Assembly: GCA_022072455.1 (NCBI GenBank)
Contig: JAJVHY010000020.1
Location: forward strand, 62,001-126,000
DNA: 64,000 nt
DNA from: Verrucomicrobiia bacterium
GTDB taxonomy: Bacteria; Verrucomicrobiota; Verrucomicrobiia; Palsa-1439
Direction of reading: 5' to 3'
In this document: positions 35,924 through 46,004 of the stretch, in pieces
How positions within the stretch are numbered: the stretch's first letter is position 1
Layout of the letters: the number at the start of each line of letters is the position of its first letter
Notes under the pieces: model-generated
What the model saw: only the letters and a program-made list of their open reading frames with translations
Databases searched by the model: none
Told to the model about the DNA's origin: nothing
Made by a program: the position numbers and the translations under genes

Positions 35924-38875
35924 TCATTCCAAACCGACGAGACACAATCGTGGCCGGTACTCCGCCTGCGGCCAGTCGGGACCGCAGAAGTTGTAGCCGC
36001 TACCGCAGGAATACTTGCCGGTGTATTCCGCCCGCACCAACAGACTCACCGATGTCCTGCCAGCTTGCAGGGCTTCCTGCACCGCCCGCGTGACATCCCA
36101 CGTTAGTGTCTGGTGCTGGCGGACCTCCAGAATCGGCGGCGCTTTCGCGAGCAGGACACCACCGGCATCCAACTCTCCTGCCGCCCACGGCTTACCGGTG
36201 GCCGCTTCGGCAAAGGTGGCGGTGGCGGCATCCCACTCATCACGAATCAGGCTGCACGAGATTTCCATTTCGCCACCGGAACCCATGATCGGATACCGCT
36301 CCAGCTTGGGATCAGTCGACAACTCCAGCGTGGCTCGGTCCAGTCGCGCCAGCCGGGGCAGATCGCGAAAGCGGATCAAAATCATTTTCTGTTTCGGCGA
36401 AACCGAGGAAGTCGACCGGGTCATCGTGCGCGCCTCCAGCTTGGCCGGCTGCTTGGGCGGGCGCTGGGTGGGCTTGGTCGCCTCCACATAACACGCCTCG
36501 GTACCGGCATATGCCGGTCCGTTCTGTAAAACGATGCGGCGCCGCGGTGCCGCCACGGCCGTCGCGGTGTCCGAGAGCGGTGAAATCTCCCCGGTGGCTG
36601 TGCTGGATTTCACGGCGATCCGCACCTCTTTGCCCGCCGGTAAAGGCACGCGGACCGTTTGCGTCTCGCCATCCGCCACCGTGTAGTCCCCCTGAATCGA
36701 GGCCAGCCCGGCCCAACTAACTTCGGTGATCAGTTCCCCGTCACTGATACGCAAATCGTATTTGGCGGCAGCAGCCGGTTTGCTCCAGCGCAATTCCGCG
36801 CCTTGCTGTTCAACGCCTGCGACGACCAGATTGGTCACCGCCAACGGCGCGCGGGCCGATGCGCCTTTGAAGTAAACCAAATTGTTGAGCAAATCGGCGA
36901 CGCCATCTCCATCCACGTCGCCAAGAAAGAAATACCGGTAGCCGGCCGAGTACTCGATGGGTACCGGATCGCCGAGGTTTTTGACGAACTTGAAATGCGG
37001 TTCCGCCGTCGAAATGTTCTCGTAAACGCGCAAACCGGTTCGCGGTGGCACATCTTCGAGAACGAGGTCGAGTTTGCCATCGCCGTTCAGATCGAGCACC
37101 GCCAACCCACATTGCGGCGCGACCGATGGCATCCCGATCGCCTGCAACTTGAGCGGCTGGCCGGTCTCGTCGCGACACAAAACATAGTCCTCATACCGGG
37201 GATCGTCGTTGGTGCCCTTGTTAAAGTAGAGCCGGTACTCCTTCTCGAACGGCACTGCCCGACCGGCAGTCATCGCCGTGAGCATCAAGTCAAACTTGCC
37301 ATCCGAATTCCAATCCACGAACACCGGACAACTGCGAATCATTTCCTTGCCGGGATTGGCAATCGCCAGCGGTTTCCGCTCCTGAAACGTCAAACCATCC
37401 GTTGCCAGATCGGAAAACAAATACAGCCGCCCGCCGACACTCATCACCAATCGTTTCTTGCCGCTGCCATCCTCCGGCATCACCGCCACGTAGCTGCCAT
37501 AGATATTGTAGTGACTGCGTTCAAAGGCCGGCGTCTGCGGCACCAAGGCCGGGTCGCCCCGGTAATTGCAGAACCCGGCAAACGCATATTTGATTTCTCC
37601 CGGCCGCGTCGCCACATTCCGGTACAACGCCGTCCGCCGCAGCGCCAACTGGCAATGCGGATCGTAACTCCCATGCAGCAGCAAATCCCGCGACTGCGCC
37701 CCGAACCACGGGACGATTACCGGCTGAAACATAAAACCAAAGCGCGCAAAATCATCGCCCTGCAACACCACGGGCGGGCCGTAGCGCGGGCGCACGGCAC
37801 TGGATTTGGCGGTGTTCGAGTACCAACGAATCCCGGTCAGCGGATCTTGAACAAACAAATCCAACACCCCGCCGCCCCGAATGTCGGCGAATCGGACCTG
37901 CGTTCCCGCCGGAATCGGTTTCTTGGCCGCATCCAACACCGGTTGTGCGGGCTGCAACCGCGCGACATCAGTCGCGCTCACCCGGCGGTACCACATGACC
38001 GCCGGCGCCGTCGGCCAATCCACGCGGAACGCGTTGCACGCATACGCTGTCTCCGTGCTCACCAAATCCGCGATGCCGTCGGCATCCAAATCCAGCACGA
38101 CCGGATTCGGCGCGGCAATGGACTGGCCATCAGGCGTCGTAATCTCCACCCCGCCATCAAACCACGGTTTCGCCCGCGTCCCCAAATTCCGGTAAAAATA
38201 CACCCCCCGCGCCGGCGCTGCCGGCAACTTCACCGTCCAGTTGGCCTCCACCGGATTCGTGGTGGCCACCGACTCCTCTTTGATCCGGCAAATCAGCAGA
38301 TCATCCAAGCCGTCGCCATCCCAATCCGCCGCCGTCAAGGTGACCACTTGCCGGGGGAACACGCCTTTGCCCCAATGCATACTTTCCGGCGCGTGCGTGG
38401 CGCGGGCATTTTCCTTGAGCATCCGCCGGCTGGCCGGAAAAAACGGCGCCGGCAACGCGAGATTCCAATGATTCGGGGCGGCCGTCGTGCCGGTGTTGTA
38501 AACCAACCGCAACTGGCCATCGAACAAGATCAGATCGAACAACCCATCCTGATTCAGATCGCAAACGACCTGCATTTGATTGAAGACCACCGTCTCCGGC
38601 TCCGTCTCCGTGTAATTCATCGGATACCAGAGACTCCGTCCAAATTGCGGCTCAGCTTGGCTGCCCAGATTCCCATGCACCGAAGCAGCGATCATCGAAG
38701 GATTCGGCAGGAACAAATCCAGCCGCCCGTCGCCATTCCAATCCATCAAATCGAACCCGGCATCCGAGTACAATTGTCCCCCCGGCAACCACATCCCCTG
38801 CGCGGCAATCCGCACAAACTCGCCCTGCGCCATCTGACACCACAGCAATAGACCGACGACAAAACTGGCTCTCAT
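35924..38875 (-). CDS. Secreted FG-GAP/VCBS-type beta-propeller protein with C-terminal DNRLRE-like domain
   Basis: 983 aa from ATG 38875. A signal peptide is followed by seven DxNxDGxxDL-type calcium loops (for example DWNGDGRLDL, DLNQDGLFDL, DLNGDGKLDL, DVDGDGVADL), suggesting a seven-bladed propeller over ~20-720. A fibronectin-like stretch follows at ~730-800, then a C-terminal ~170-residue beta domain with 'LTWDVTRAVQEAL' as in DNRLRE domains. Likely an extracellular adhesion or glycan-binding protein. The start overlaps the BNR gene stop (ATGA), so both are made together. An upstream in-frame extension was rejected. Confidence 0.82.
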   Translation of the reverse strand: MRASFVVGLLLWCQMAQGEFVRIAAQGMWLPGGQLYSDAGFDLMDWNGDGRLDLFLPNPSMIAASVHGNLGSQAEPQFGRSLWYPMNYTETEPETVVFNQMQVVCDLNQDGLFDLILFDGQLRLVYNTGTTAAPNHWNLALPAPFFPASRRMLKENARATHAPESMHWGKGVFPRQVVTLTAADWDGDGLDDLLICRIKEESVATTNPVEANWTVKLPAAPARGVYFYRNLGTRAKPWFDGGVEITTPDGQSIAAPNPVVLDLDADGIADLVSTETAYACNAFRVDWPTAPAVMWYRRVSATDVARLQPAQPVLDAAKKPIPAGTQVRFADIRGGGVLDLFVQDPLTGIRWYSNTAKSSAVRPRYGPPVVLQGDDFARFGFMFQPVIVPWFGAQSRDLLLHGSYDPHCQLALRRTALYRNVATRPGEIKYAFAGFCNYRGDPALVPQTPAFERSHYNIYGSYVAVMPEDGSGKKRLVMSVGGRLYLFSDLATDGLTFQERKPLAIANPGKEMIRSCPVFVDWNSDGKFDLMLTAMTAGRAVPFEKEYRLYFNKGTNDDPRYEDYVLCRDETGQPLKLQAIGMPSVAPQCGLAVLDLNGDGKLDLVLEDVPPRTGLRVYENISTAEPHFKFVKNLGDPVPIEYSAGYRYFFLGDVDGDGVADLLNNLVYFKGASARAPLAVTNLVVAGVEQQGAELRWSKPAAAAKYDLRISDGELITEVSWAGLASIQGDYTVADGETQTVRVPLPAGKEVRIAVKSSTATGEISPLSDTATAVAAPRRRIVLQNGPAYAGTEACYVEATKPTQRPPKQPAKLEARTMTRSTSSVSPKQKMILIRFRDLPRLARLDRATLELSTDPKLERYPIMGSGGEMEISCSLIRDEWDAATATFAEAATGKPWAAGELDAGGVLLAKAPPILEVRQHQTLTWDVTRAVQEALQAGRTSVSLLVRAEYTGKYSCGSGYNFCGPDWPQAEYRPRLCLVGLE

Positions 38876-41238
38876 GGAAACGTCACCTCGCCGATTGTGC
38901 CCGACAACGTCCAAACACTTCCATCCGACCGGAGATTCGCTCCGAAAACACGTTCCCCACTGAACGCCAACACGGGCACGACCGATTCCCCAAACCCGCT
39001 CAGAATGATCTGCGGGGCCGACCAGCTCTGGCCGCCATCGGCCGAATAACAACCAAACTGCGTGTTCTGCATGCTCTGATGACTGTACTCCGTCATCGGT
39101 TCCGCCCGCTCCTCGCGTTGCCGCCAGACGACCAACACCCGCTCACCGACAAACGCCACCTCCGGCCCCCAACAATTTCCAAAACCCCGTTGCACCGGCA
39201 CCGCCCCGCTCCACGTCTGACCGGCGTCGCTGGAAAAGGTCGCGTAAATCCGATTCGCTTCACCGTCGTGCTGCTGCCACACCACCACCGCGCGCGCGCC
39301 GGCCATCGCCACGCGGGGACCACCGACGATGCGCAACCCCGTCTGCAACGCCCGCGCTTTCTCCCAGCCCTTCCCGCCAGCCAACGACCGCGCCACCCAC
39401 ACCGAAAAATTGGTGCCGCTCCCGGCAAACCAAGTGGCCACCACCAATTGCCCGGCCACCGCCACCTGCGGCTCCGCCGCTCCGCCGCCGGCAAAAATCG
39501 TCTGCGCCTTTGCCCAAGTCTTGCCGGCATCGGGGGAGCTGACTGCGTCAATCGCACCGCGCCGTCGCCAAACCGCGACCGCGTTCCCCTCCCCGACCGC
39601 CACCGACGGCTGACTCCCCTCCGCTCCGGCAAGCCCCCCGGCACTCTCCCAACTCGCCCCCCCGTCACGCGACCACCCGCCGGCAATCGTCCCCGCCGGT
39701 TGTTGCCAGACCGCAACCGCCCGACTCCCGGCCAACGCCACCGCCGCTGCCATGCCGGTCGCCGTCAGCGTGGAACGCTGCCACGACTCACCGGTGTCAG
39801 CCGAAAAAGCGCCGTGCAGAATCCACTGCTCGTTCTCAAACTGCGGCCAGAGCATGACCGCCTGCTTCTCGGCAAGCGCGAGGCATGGTTCGACCGCATC
39901 GCCAGCCGCGCTCGCGACAACGCGCGGCGCTTGCCAGCGGTCCCCGCCGGTCGAGGAATAATTCACAAACACGCTCCAACTCGACAGCAACGTCAGATGC
40001 ATCCAGATCGCCGCGACCCGGTCGCCGTCCACCGCGACTTGCGGATACCAACCCATCGCCGAACTTGTGTCCAACTGCTGCGGCGTCTGCCACGTCCGGC
40101 CGCCATCGGTCGAGGTGTTGAAAAATGTGCTGAGCGCCGCCCCATCATGCTGCCGCCAAACCACCGTCACGCGCGCACCACTGCTGGCGACGGCCGGATT
40201 ATCGGCTGACCGACTGCCGGTCTGAATCAATTGCGGCCGCTCCCAAGTCGCGCCACCGTCAGCCGAATGGCTGGCCACCACGTGAAACTGCGTCCACACC
40301 GCCACGGCGCTGTTCTCCGAAACCGCGATGTGCGGGAATGAGGCGCGCGTCGTTCCCCATTCCAATCGCTGCGCGGTGCCCCAAGTTTTGCCGCCGTCTT
40401 TGGAATGATTCGTAATCGCGGCAAGACGGCCGGCGACCTCTTGGCACCAGATGACAATCACGTTCAACCCGGCCATGCCGATCTGTGGACAGAACGTCCA
40501 CGAAACCCCGGCGTAAACCTTGCCGGCTCCCTGCTCGATGAATCGCGGCGGTTCCCACTGTTGGCCCCCATCCGCCGAACTGCTCGCCAACAAATCCATC
40601 CCCGCACCGTTGTCTTGTCCCCATACCACCACCACCCGGTCCCCAGCCATGGCGAGACTCGGATCCGCCACCTTCCCGGTCCCGCTGGAAATTTGCTGTT
40701 CGCCTCCCCAACTGATTCCACCATCGGTTGACCGGGCAGTGACGAGCACACTGCCGCCGGCTTCCTCCCGCACCCACACCGCGACCGCTCGCGTGCCGAC
40801 GATCGCGACGCGAACTTCGGTGGCGCGACCGTCACCCTGACTAATTCGCTGCGCCGGCTGCCAGGTGACTCCGCCATCGACAGAACTGCTCCCGGCAATT
40901 TGCGCGACGGCACCCTCATATTGAACCCACACCACCACCACCCGTGAGCCGGACGTACTGAGTTGGGGCGTCATCGCCCCGAGCTTGCCGCTGTCGAGCA
41001 CGCGCGGTTTTCCCCAAGTCACGCCACCGTCCGTGGACGTTGCCGCATCAATCCGGCGCGCCAGACTTCGCTCCCAAACCGCAACCACGTTCGAGCCGGT
41101 CATCGCAATCAACGGCTCCCGCGGCGACCCGCACGCCGGTTGCAGCAACCGCGGCTGTGGCCAGACAATTTGCTGTCCGCCAACCAAAATCGGCCAGACT
41201 AACAGTCCGACCAACGATAGTAGGATGTCCGTCCTCAT
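38872..41238 (-). CDS. Secreted BNR/Asp-box repeat protein (sialidase-like fold)
   Basis: 788 aa from ATG 41238. Signal peptide [21 protein letters not shown]. About 14 Asp-box motifs of the type S-x-D-G-G-x-T-W recur roughly every 50-55 residues ([30 protein letters not shown], and so on), each preceded by a 'VVVVW' strand. Fourteen blades would suit two seven-bladed propellers. I see no sialidase arginine triad, so enzymatic activity is not claimed. It is divergent from the ABC exporter at 41343 with ~100 bp between. Confidence 0.82.
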   Translation of the reverse strand: MRTDILLSLVGLLVWPILVGGQQIVWPQPRLLQPACGSPREPLIAMTGSNVVAVWERSLARRIDAATSTDGGVTWGKPRVLDSGKLGAMTPQLSTSGSRVVVVWVQYEGAVAQIAGSSSVDGGVTWQPAQRISQGDGRATEVRVAIVGTRAVAVWVREEAGGSVLVTARSTDGGISWGGEQQISSGTGKVADPSLAMAGDRVVVVWGQDNGAGMDLLASSSADGGQQWEPPRFIEQGAGKVYAGVSWTFCPQIGMAGLNVIVIWCQEVAGRLAAITNHSKDGGKTWGTAQRLEWGTTRASFPHIAVSENSAVAVWTQFHVVASHSADGGATWERPQLIQTGSRSADNPAVASSGARVTVVWRQHDGAALSTFFNTSTDGGRTWQTPQQLDTSSAMGWYPQVAVDGDRVAAIWMHLTLLSSWSVFVNYSSTGGDRWQAPRVVASAAGDAVEPCLALAEKQAVMLWPQFENEQWILHGAFSADTGESWQRSTLTATGMAAAVALAGSRAVAVWQQPAGTIAGGWSRDGGASWESAGGLAGAEGSQPSVAVGEGNAVAVWRRRGAIDAVSSPDAGKTWAKAQTIFAGGGAAEPQVAVAGQLVVATWFAGSGTNFSVWVARSLAGGKGWEKARALQTGLRIVGGPRVAMAGARAVVVWQQHDGEANRIYATFSSDAGQTWSGAVPVQRGFGNCWGPEVAFVGERVLVVWRQREERAEPMTEYSHQSMQNTQFGCYSADGGQSWSAPQIILSGFGESVVPVLAFSGERVFGANLRSDGSVWTLSGTIGEVTFP

Positions 41239-41342
41239 CAAACGCCTCACATTCTCACCTTCCACCGCAGCTTGGCCAGAACCAAAAGCAGTCCAGGGGC
41301 CGTTTCCCAAATTCTTTTGGCTATGCTACAGTCCCCCCCATC

Positions 41343-42029
41343 ATGCTCGTTCAAATCCGCGAACTGACCAAACTGTACAGCCACGGCGAAATCCAAGTCA
41401 CCGCCCTTGACCGCATCTCGCTCGACATTGCCGGTGGTGAGTTCGTCGCCTTGATGGGGCCCAGCGGTTCCGGTAAGAGCACCTTGCTCCACATCATTGC
41501 CGGCATTGACCGCCCGACCAGTGGCGACTGCCACGTTCGCGACATCAACGTCGCCGACCTCACCGAGACCCAACTCGCCGAATGGCGCAACCACCATGTC
41601 GGGTTCGTCTTCCAAACCTTCAATCTCATCCCGGTCCTGACTGCCTATGAAAACGTCGAACTCCCGCTCCTGCTCACGAGCCTGACCGGCCGCGAACGCC
41701 GGCAACACGTCGAAGCCGCGCTCGAACTCGTCGGGCTCGGCGACCGGATGCGCCACCTCCCCCGGCAACTCTCCGGCGGCCAGGAACAACGCGTCGCCAT
41801 CGCCCGCGCCCTCGTCACCGACCCGACTCTCATCGTCGCCGACGAACCCACCGGCAATCTCGACGCCCATTCCGCGCAAGAAGTCCTCGGTCTGCTGCAA
41901 ACGCTGAACCGGCAAGCCGGCAAAACGATCATCATGGTCACCCACGACCCGAAAGCTGCCGCCTTCGCCCAGCGGACGATTCATCTGGAAAAAGGCCAAC
42001 TCCTCAACGGCAACGGCCAGCATCCGTGA
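41343..42029 (+). CDS. ABC transporter ATPase, MacB/LolD type
   Basis: 228 aa. Walker [10 protein letters not shown], signature [15 protein letters not shown] and Walker [13 protein letters not shown] are all intact. The '[22 protein letters not shown]' Q-loop region is typical of LolD/MacB. ATG 41343 is the first sensible start; a longer frame reaches into the divergent gene. It powers the two FtsX-like permeases downstream and overlaps the first by GTGA. Confidence 0.93.
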   Translation: MLVQIRELTKLYSHGEIQVTALDRISLDIAGGEFVALMGPSGSGKSTLLHIIAGIDRPTSGDCHVRDINVADLTETQLAEWRNHHVGFVFQTFNLIPVLTAYENVELPLLLTSLTGRERRQHVEAALELVGLGDRMRHLPRQLSGGQEQRVAIARALVTDPTLIVADEPTGNLDAHSAQEVLGLLQTLNRQAGKTIIMVTHDPKAAAFAQRTIHLEKGQLLNGNGQHP

Positions 42030-43174
42030 CAATCCCGGGGTTCATATTGCGGAACGCCTTCCGCAACAAGCGCCGCTTGATTCTCACGATCCTCAGCGTC
42101 GCGCTGTCGCTTTTTCTTTTTACCACCCTGCGAACCGCCTTGGATCTGATGACTGACCCACCGACCACCGACACCGCGGCGTTGCGGCTCGCGGTACGCC
42201 ACAAAGTTTCGCTCGCGAACGTGTTGCCGGAAAAATACCAGTACCGGATCGAACGCGTGCCCGGCGTGGCGGTCTGCTCGAAATTCACGTGGTTCGGCGG
42301 CATCTATCAGGACATCAGCAAAAGCAATTTCGCGCAGTTCGGTGTGGATGCCGACCGGATCCTCAAAATTTTCTCGGAAATGGCAGTTCCCCCGGAACAA
42401 GAGCGCGCGTTTATCCAAGAACGGACTGCCTGCCTCGTCGGCTACAAGCTGATGGAGCGCTTCGGGTGGAAACTCGGCGACCGGATCACGCTGCAAGGTA
42501 CCGCCTGGGGCTGCGATCTCGACCTGACGATCCGGGCGGCGTACCGGGGACAGGGGATTGACGAGACGCTCGTGTTTTTTCACCACGAGTATTTCAACGA
42601 GGCGATGAACAACCTCGGTCTCGTCGGCACCTTCTGGTTGAAGACTGAGAACGCGGAAGTCATTCCATCGGTCATCGCCGAAATTGACAAGGCGTTCGCC
42701 AACTCCGACGCCGAGACCAAGACCGAGACGGAGCGCGCCTTCCAACTCGAATTTGTCTCGATGATGGGCAACGTGCGCCTGTTCCTCGGCTCGATTCTCG
42801 TGGCCATCGTGTTTGCGATGCTGTTGGTCACCGCCAGCACGATGAGCATGGCCATCCGCGAGCGCAGCCGCGAAATCTCCATCCTCAAGGCCATCGGCTT
42901 TGACAGCCGGCAAATCTTCGGGTTGATCCTCGCCGAAGCCTTCGGCCTGGCGATGGCCGGCGGTGCACTGGGTTGTTTCGGCGCGAAGTTTTTCTTCTCA
43001 CACCTCGACATCTACAAAATGTCGCAGGGATTCATCCCGATGTTCCCAATCTCCACAGAGACAATCGCGCTCGGCCTCTTGGTTGCCGGCCTCCTCGGCG
43101 TCGTCAGCAGCCTCGTGCCGGCGTATTCGACACTCAAGACCACGGTCGTGGCCGGGCTGAAGGAGCTTGACTGA
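42026..43174 (+). CDS. ABC transporter permease, MacB/FtsX type (first)
   Basis: 382 aa. One TM segment near residue 15-35, a ~200-residue periplasmic domain, then three TM segments, with '[20 protein letters not shown]' as in FtsX-like permeases. GTG 42026 overlaps the ATPase stop. Such four-TM permeases act by mechanotransmission, moving substrate in the periplasm rather than through the membrane. Substrate unknown. Confidence 0.9.
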   Translation: MTIPGFILRNAFRNKRRLILTILSVALSLFLFTTLRTALDLMTDPPTTDTAALRLAVRHKVSLANVLPEKYQYRIERVPGVAVCSKFTWFGGIYQDISKSNFAQFGVDADRILKIFSEMAVPPEQERAFIQERTACLVGYKLMERFGWKLGDRITLQGTAWGCDLDLTIRAAYRGQGIDETLVFFHHEYFNEAMNNLGLVGTFWLKTENAEVIPSVIAEIDKAFANSDAETKTETERAFQLEFVSMMGNVRLFLGSILVAIVFAMLLVTASTMSMAIRERSREISILKAIGFDSRQIFGLILAEAFGLAMAGGALGCFGAKFFFSHLDIYKMSQGFIPMFPISTETIALGLLVAGLLGVVSSLVPAYSTLKTTVVAGLKELD

Positions 43175-43217
43175 GGATGAAGGGGCGATTGGGCGAGCGC
43201 GAGAATGGGGGCGACAA
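43175..43217 (+). repeat. G-rich left flank of the S23-type gene
   Basis: Made of short repeats such as GGGCGA and GAATGGGGG. A related sequence occurs on the opposite strand after the gene (43608-43655). Alignment is imperfect and by eye. Confidence 0.4.
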
Positions 43218-43607
43218 ATGTTGATCAAAACTTTTCGCGAGTTGGAGGTTTACCGTGGCGCGATGGAACTCACGATGGAGTTTTTTCGGATCACGAAGCC
43301 ATTTCCGAGTGAGGAACGCTATTCGTTGACTGATCAGATTCGCCGTTCGTCGCGTTCGGTCTGCGCCAATCTTGCCGAAGCATGGCGCAAGCGCCGGTAC
43401 ACCGCGGCGTTCATCTCCAAACTCAACGACGCAGAAGCCGAAGCCGCGGAAACCCAAGTCTGGCTCGAAATCGCCCACCGCTCCGGTTACTTGCAGGAGT
43501 CTGACTTCAAGCGTCTCGACGAAGCTTACGAAAAAGTCCTCGGCCAACTTGTCCGCATGGTCGATCAACCTCACAAATGGGCCATCGGCCCCAAACCAAA
43601 GGAATAG
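43218..43607 (+). CDS. Four-helix-bundle protein of the 23S rRNA intervening-sequence (S23) family
   Basis: 129 aa from ATG 43218. 'TFRELEVYRGAMEL', 'SLTDQIRRSSRSVCANLAEAWRKRR', 'FISKLNDAEAEAAETQVWLEIAHRSGYL' and 'LVRMV' follow the S23/four-helix-bundle family. Function in free-living bacteria is unknown. It separates two permease genes of one exporter. Both flanks carry related G-rich repeats in inverted orientation, hinting that the gene arrived as a unit. Confidence 0.88.
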   Translation: MLIKTFRELEVYRGAMELTMEFFRITKPFPSEERYSLTDQIRRSSRSVCANLAEAWRKRRYTAAFISKLNDAEAEAAETQVWLEIAHRSGYLQESDFKRLDEAYEKVLGQLVRMVDQPHKWAIGPKPKE

Positions 43608-43655
43608 CCGTCGCGCCCACTCACCGTCTCACCCATTCCCCCACTCCTCCTCAAA
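43608..43655 (-). repeat. C-rich right flank of the S23-type gene (inverted relative to left flank)
   Basis: Its reverse complement contains GTGGGGGAATGGGTGAG and GTGAGTGGGCG, resembling the left flank. Such arms could mark the ends of a small mobile unit. Confidence 0.4.
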
Positions 43656-44819
43656 ATGGCCATCCCGCTCAAATACAACCTCCGCAGCATCCGCGTCCGC
43701 TGGCGCGCTACGCTGGCGACAATTCTTGGCATTGCGCTTGTTGTCACGGTGTTCATCTTCGTCCGCTCCTTCGCCCACGGCATGGAAGCCACCTACGTGA
43801 AGACCGGCGACTCCCGCAACCTCATCGTCCTCCGCAAAGGCTCGACCGCCGAATCCAGCAGCCAGATTTCCCGGGAAGACGCCCGGCGCATCAAATACAT
43901 GACCGGCATCGCCCGCGACGAAGCCGGCAACCCGCTCGCGTCTGCCGAAATCATCGTCCTGATCCTGCTCAAGCGCATGGACGGCAGCGGTACCGCCAAC
44001 GTCCTCGTCCGCGGCATCAGCAATACCGCCATCGCGTTGCGGCCCGAAATCAAAATCACCGAAGGCCGCATGCTCCGCGCCGGTCTCAACGAATGCATCG
44101 TCAGCCGCCGCATCGCGGACCGCTTCCAACAATGCCGGGTCGGCGACAGCTTCCAATCCGGCAAGACCACCTGGAACGTCGTCGGCATCTTCGACGCGGC
44201 GCAGACCGCCTACGAATCCGAAATCTGGGTCGATGCCGACGAAGCGCGCTCCGCCTTCAAGCGCAACTTCTATGGCTCCGTCCTCCTCCGCCCCGAGAAT
44301 GATGCCGCCGCTGCGACATTGAAGAAACGTCTCCTCGACGACCGGCTGCTCAGCATCAAAGTCCAGACTGAGACCGAATACTGGGATGAGCAAACGCAGT
44401 CGGCCGGCTTCTACCGATTCCTCGCTTCGTTTCTGGCCATCATCATGAGTATCGGCGCCGCCTTCGCCGCCATGAACACCATGTACGCCGCCGTCGGCGC
44501 CCGCACCCGCGAGATCGGCACCCTGCGCGCCCTCGGCTTCCACCGCCGGCACATCTACATCTCGTTCCTGTTAGAATCCATCGTCCTCTCCCTGCTCGGC
44601 GGCATTGTCGGCGGCCTGATCTCGCTGTCGTTTAACCTCATTTCCACCGGCACCTTCGGCGGCACCTCATTCGCCGAAGTCGCCTTCCAATTTCGCGTCA
44701 CCCCGCAACTGCTCGGCACCGGCCTGCTCTTCGCGCTCATCATGGGCGTAATCGGCGGACTCTTGCCGGCGCGACTGGCGGCGCGCAAACCCGTGCTTGA
44801 CGCGTTGCGCTCCGTATGA
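43656..44819 (+). CDS. ABC transporter permease, MacB/FtsX type (second)
   Basis: 387 aa with the same four-TM layout: TM1 ~20-40, a periplasmic domain to ~260, then three TM segments with 'GARTREIGTLRALGFHRRHI'. 'LPARLAARKPVLDALR' is the usual C-terminal motif. Paired with the permease at 42026 as a heterodimer. Overlaps the membrane-fusion gene by ATGA. Confidence 0.9.
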   Translation: MAIPLKYNLRSIRVRWRATLATILGIALVVTVFIFVRSFAHGMEATYVKTGDSRNLIVLRKGSTAESSSQISREDARRIKYMTGIARDEAGNPLASAEIIVLILLKRMDGSGTANVLVRGISNTAIALRPEIKITEGRMLRAGLNECIVSRRIADRFQQCRVGDSFQSGKTTWNVVGIFDAAQTAYESEIWVDADEARSAFKRNFYGSVLLRPENDAAAATLKKRLLDDRLLSIKVQTETEYWDEQTQSAGFYRFLASFLAIIMSIGAAFAAMNTMYAAVGARTREIGTLRALGFHRRHIYISFLLESIVLSLLGGIVGGLISLSFNLISTGTFGGTSFAEVAFQFRVTPQLLGTGLLFALIMGVIGGLLPARLAARKPVLDALRSV

Positions 44820-45790
44820 ACAAGGTACCCCCGACCATGGACTCCACTGACAACTTGAACCGCCTCGCCATCCCCGCCGAAAAGAAAACCCGGCGCACCA
44901 GTGGCCCGGCATTAATGATTGGCATCGTCCTGCTCGCGCTGCTGACCGGCGGCATCGTCTTCCTCACCGCCGGCAAACCCAAGGGAACCGGCAAACCCGC
45001 GCCCGCGGCCGCCATCACGAACGCGCCGGTCGCCTCACCCGCAAAACCCGGCGACGCCGTCCTCACCGTCAGCGGCTACATCATCCCACGCGCGCGCATT
45101 GAAATCAGCCCACGCTTCCAAGGCACGGTGAAATTCATCAACGTCAAGAAAGGCGATCAGGTGAAACAGGGCGACATCCTCGTGCAACTCGACGACGCTG
45201 AATTCCGCGCCCGTCTTCTGGAAGCGCAAGGCAATCTCGCCTTGTCCGAAGCCAATCTCACCAACGCCGAACTCAATCTCAAACGCCAAATCGAACTCGC
45301 CCGCACCAATGTTGATAGCGAGCGCGCTCGCGACGACGCCCAACGCGCCCGCGACGTCGCCAGCGCCCAAGTCACCGCCGCGAAAGGCGTGCTCGCCTTG
45401 GCGCAGACCTATGTGGATTGGTGTACGATCCGTTCCCCCATCAACGGCACCGTCCTCGAAAAGCTGGTGGACCCCGACGAACTCGTCGTCCCCCAAAGCT
45501 TCGGCGGCACCCGTGGCCCGAGTACCGCGCTCGTGTCGCTGGCCGACCTGAATGACCTTCAGGTCGAAATTGACCTCAACGAAGCCGACCTCTCCAAGAT
45601 TCGGATGAACCAGCGCTGCCGGATCAGCCCCGAGGCGTACATGGACAAGAAATATACCGGCGCCGTCGCCGAGATCGCACCCGAAGCGAACCGCTCCAAA
45701 GGCACGCTGCAGGTCAAAGTCCAAATCGAGAATCCCGACACTTTTCTCACCCCCGAACTCAGCGCCAAAGTGGAATTCATCGCCGACTAA
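44816..45790 (+). CDS. Periplasmic adaptor (HlyD/RND membrane-fusion protein)
   Basis: 324 aa. An N-terminal TM anchor (~33-53), then 'VSGYIIPRARIEISPRFQGTV', a lipoyl half 'KKGDQVKQGDILVQLDDAE', an alpha-helical hairpin (~130-195), the second lipoyl half 'WCTIRSPINGTVLEK' and a beta-barrel domain. It bridges the inner-membrane exporter to an outer-membrane channel; no TolC-like gene is adjacent. Confidence 0.92.
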   Translation: MNKVPPTMDSTDNLNRLAIPAEKKTRRTSGPALMIGIVLLALLTGGIVFLTAGKPKGTGKPAPAAAITNAPVASPAKPGDAVLTVSGYIIPRARIEISPRFQGTVKFINVKKGDQVKQGDILVQLDDAEFRARLLEAQGNLALSEANLTNAELNLKRQIELARTNVDSERARDDAQRARDVASAQVTAAKGVLALAQTYVDWCTIRSPINGTVLEKLVDPDELVVPQSFGGTRGPSTALVSLADLNDLQVEIDLNEADLSKIRMNQRCRISPEAYMDKKYTGAVAEIAPEANRSKGTLQVKVQIENPDTFLTPELSAKVEFIAD

Positions 45791-45791
45791 A

Positions 45792-46004
45792 ATGGAACGC
45801 CAGCCTGTCATCTCCAGTGACCTCGCCAGCATCGGCTATGACCCGGTGACGCAAACGCTGGAAATCGAATTCAAAGCCACCGGCGTTTACCATTACTTCT
45901 CCGTGCCGCCTGAAGTTTACGAAACGCTCCGCACCACGCCTTCCCCCGGTAAATTTTTCCTGCAAAACATCAAAGGGAAATTCGCGTGGGAAAAAGTCCC
46001 CTAG
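45792..46004 (+). CDS. KTSC-domain protein
   Basis: 70 aa, a complete KTSC domain: 'ISSDLASIGYDPVTQTLEIEF' then 'VYHYFSVPPEVYETL' and 'GKFFLQNIKGKF'. This short domain is common near tRNA synthetases or alone; its role is unclear, perhaps RNA binding. Starts one base after the adaptor stop. Its TAG shares CTAG (46001-46004) with the convergent isomerase stop. Confidence 0.85.
   Translation: MERQPVISSDLASIGYDPVTQTLEIEFKATGVYHYFSVPPEVYETLRTTPSPGKFFLQNIKGKFAWEKVP

Noticed and set aside
36659-38851. A 730-codon open frame antisense to the FG-GAP gene
   Set aside because: Arg/His/Pro-rich translation without domain features; the opposite strand has a signal peptide and repeats. Typical of high-G+C antisense frames.
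38872-41238. Annotation as a true sialidase
   Set aside because: Asp boxes alone do not show sialidase activity; I cannot see the arginine triad or the catalytic Asp/Tyr-Glu arrangement.
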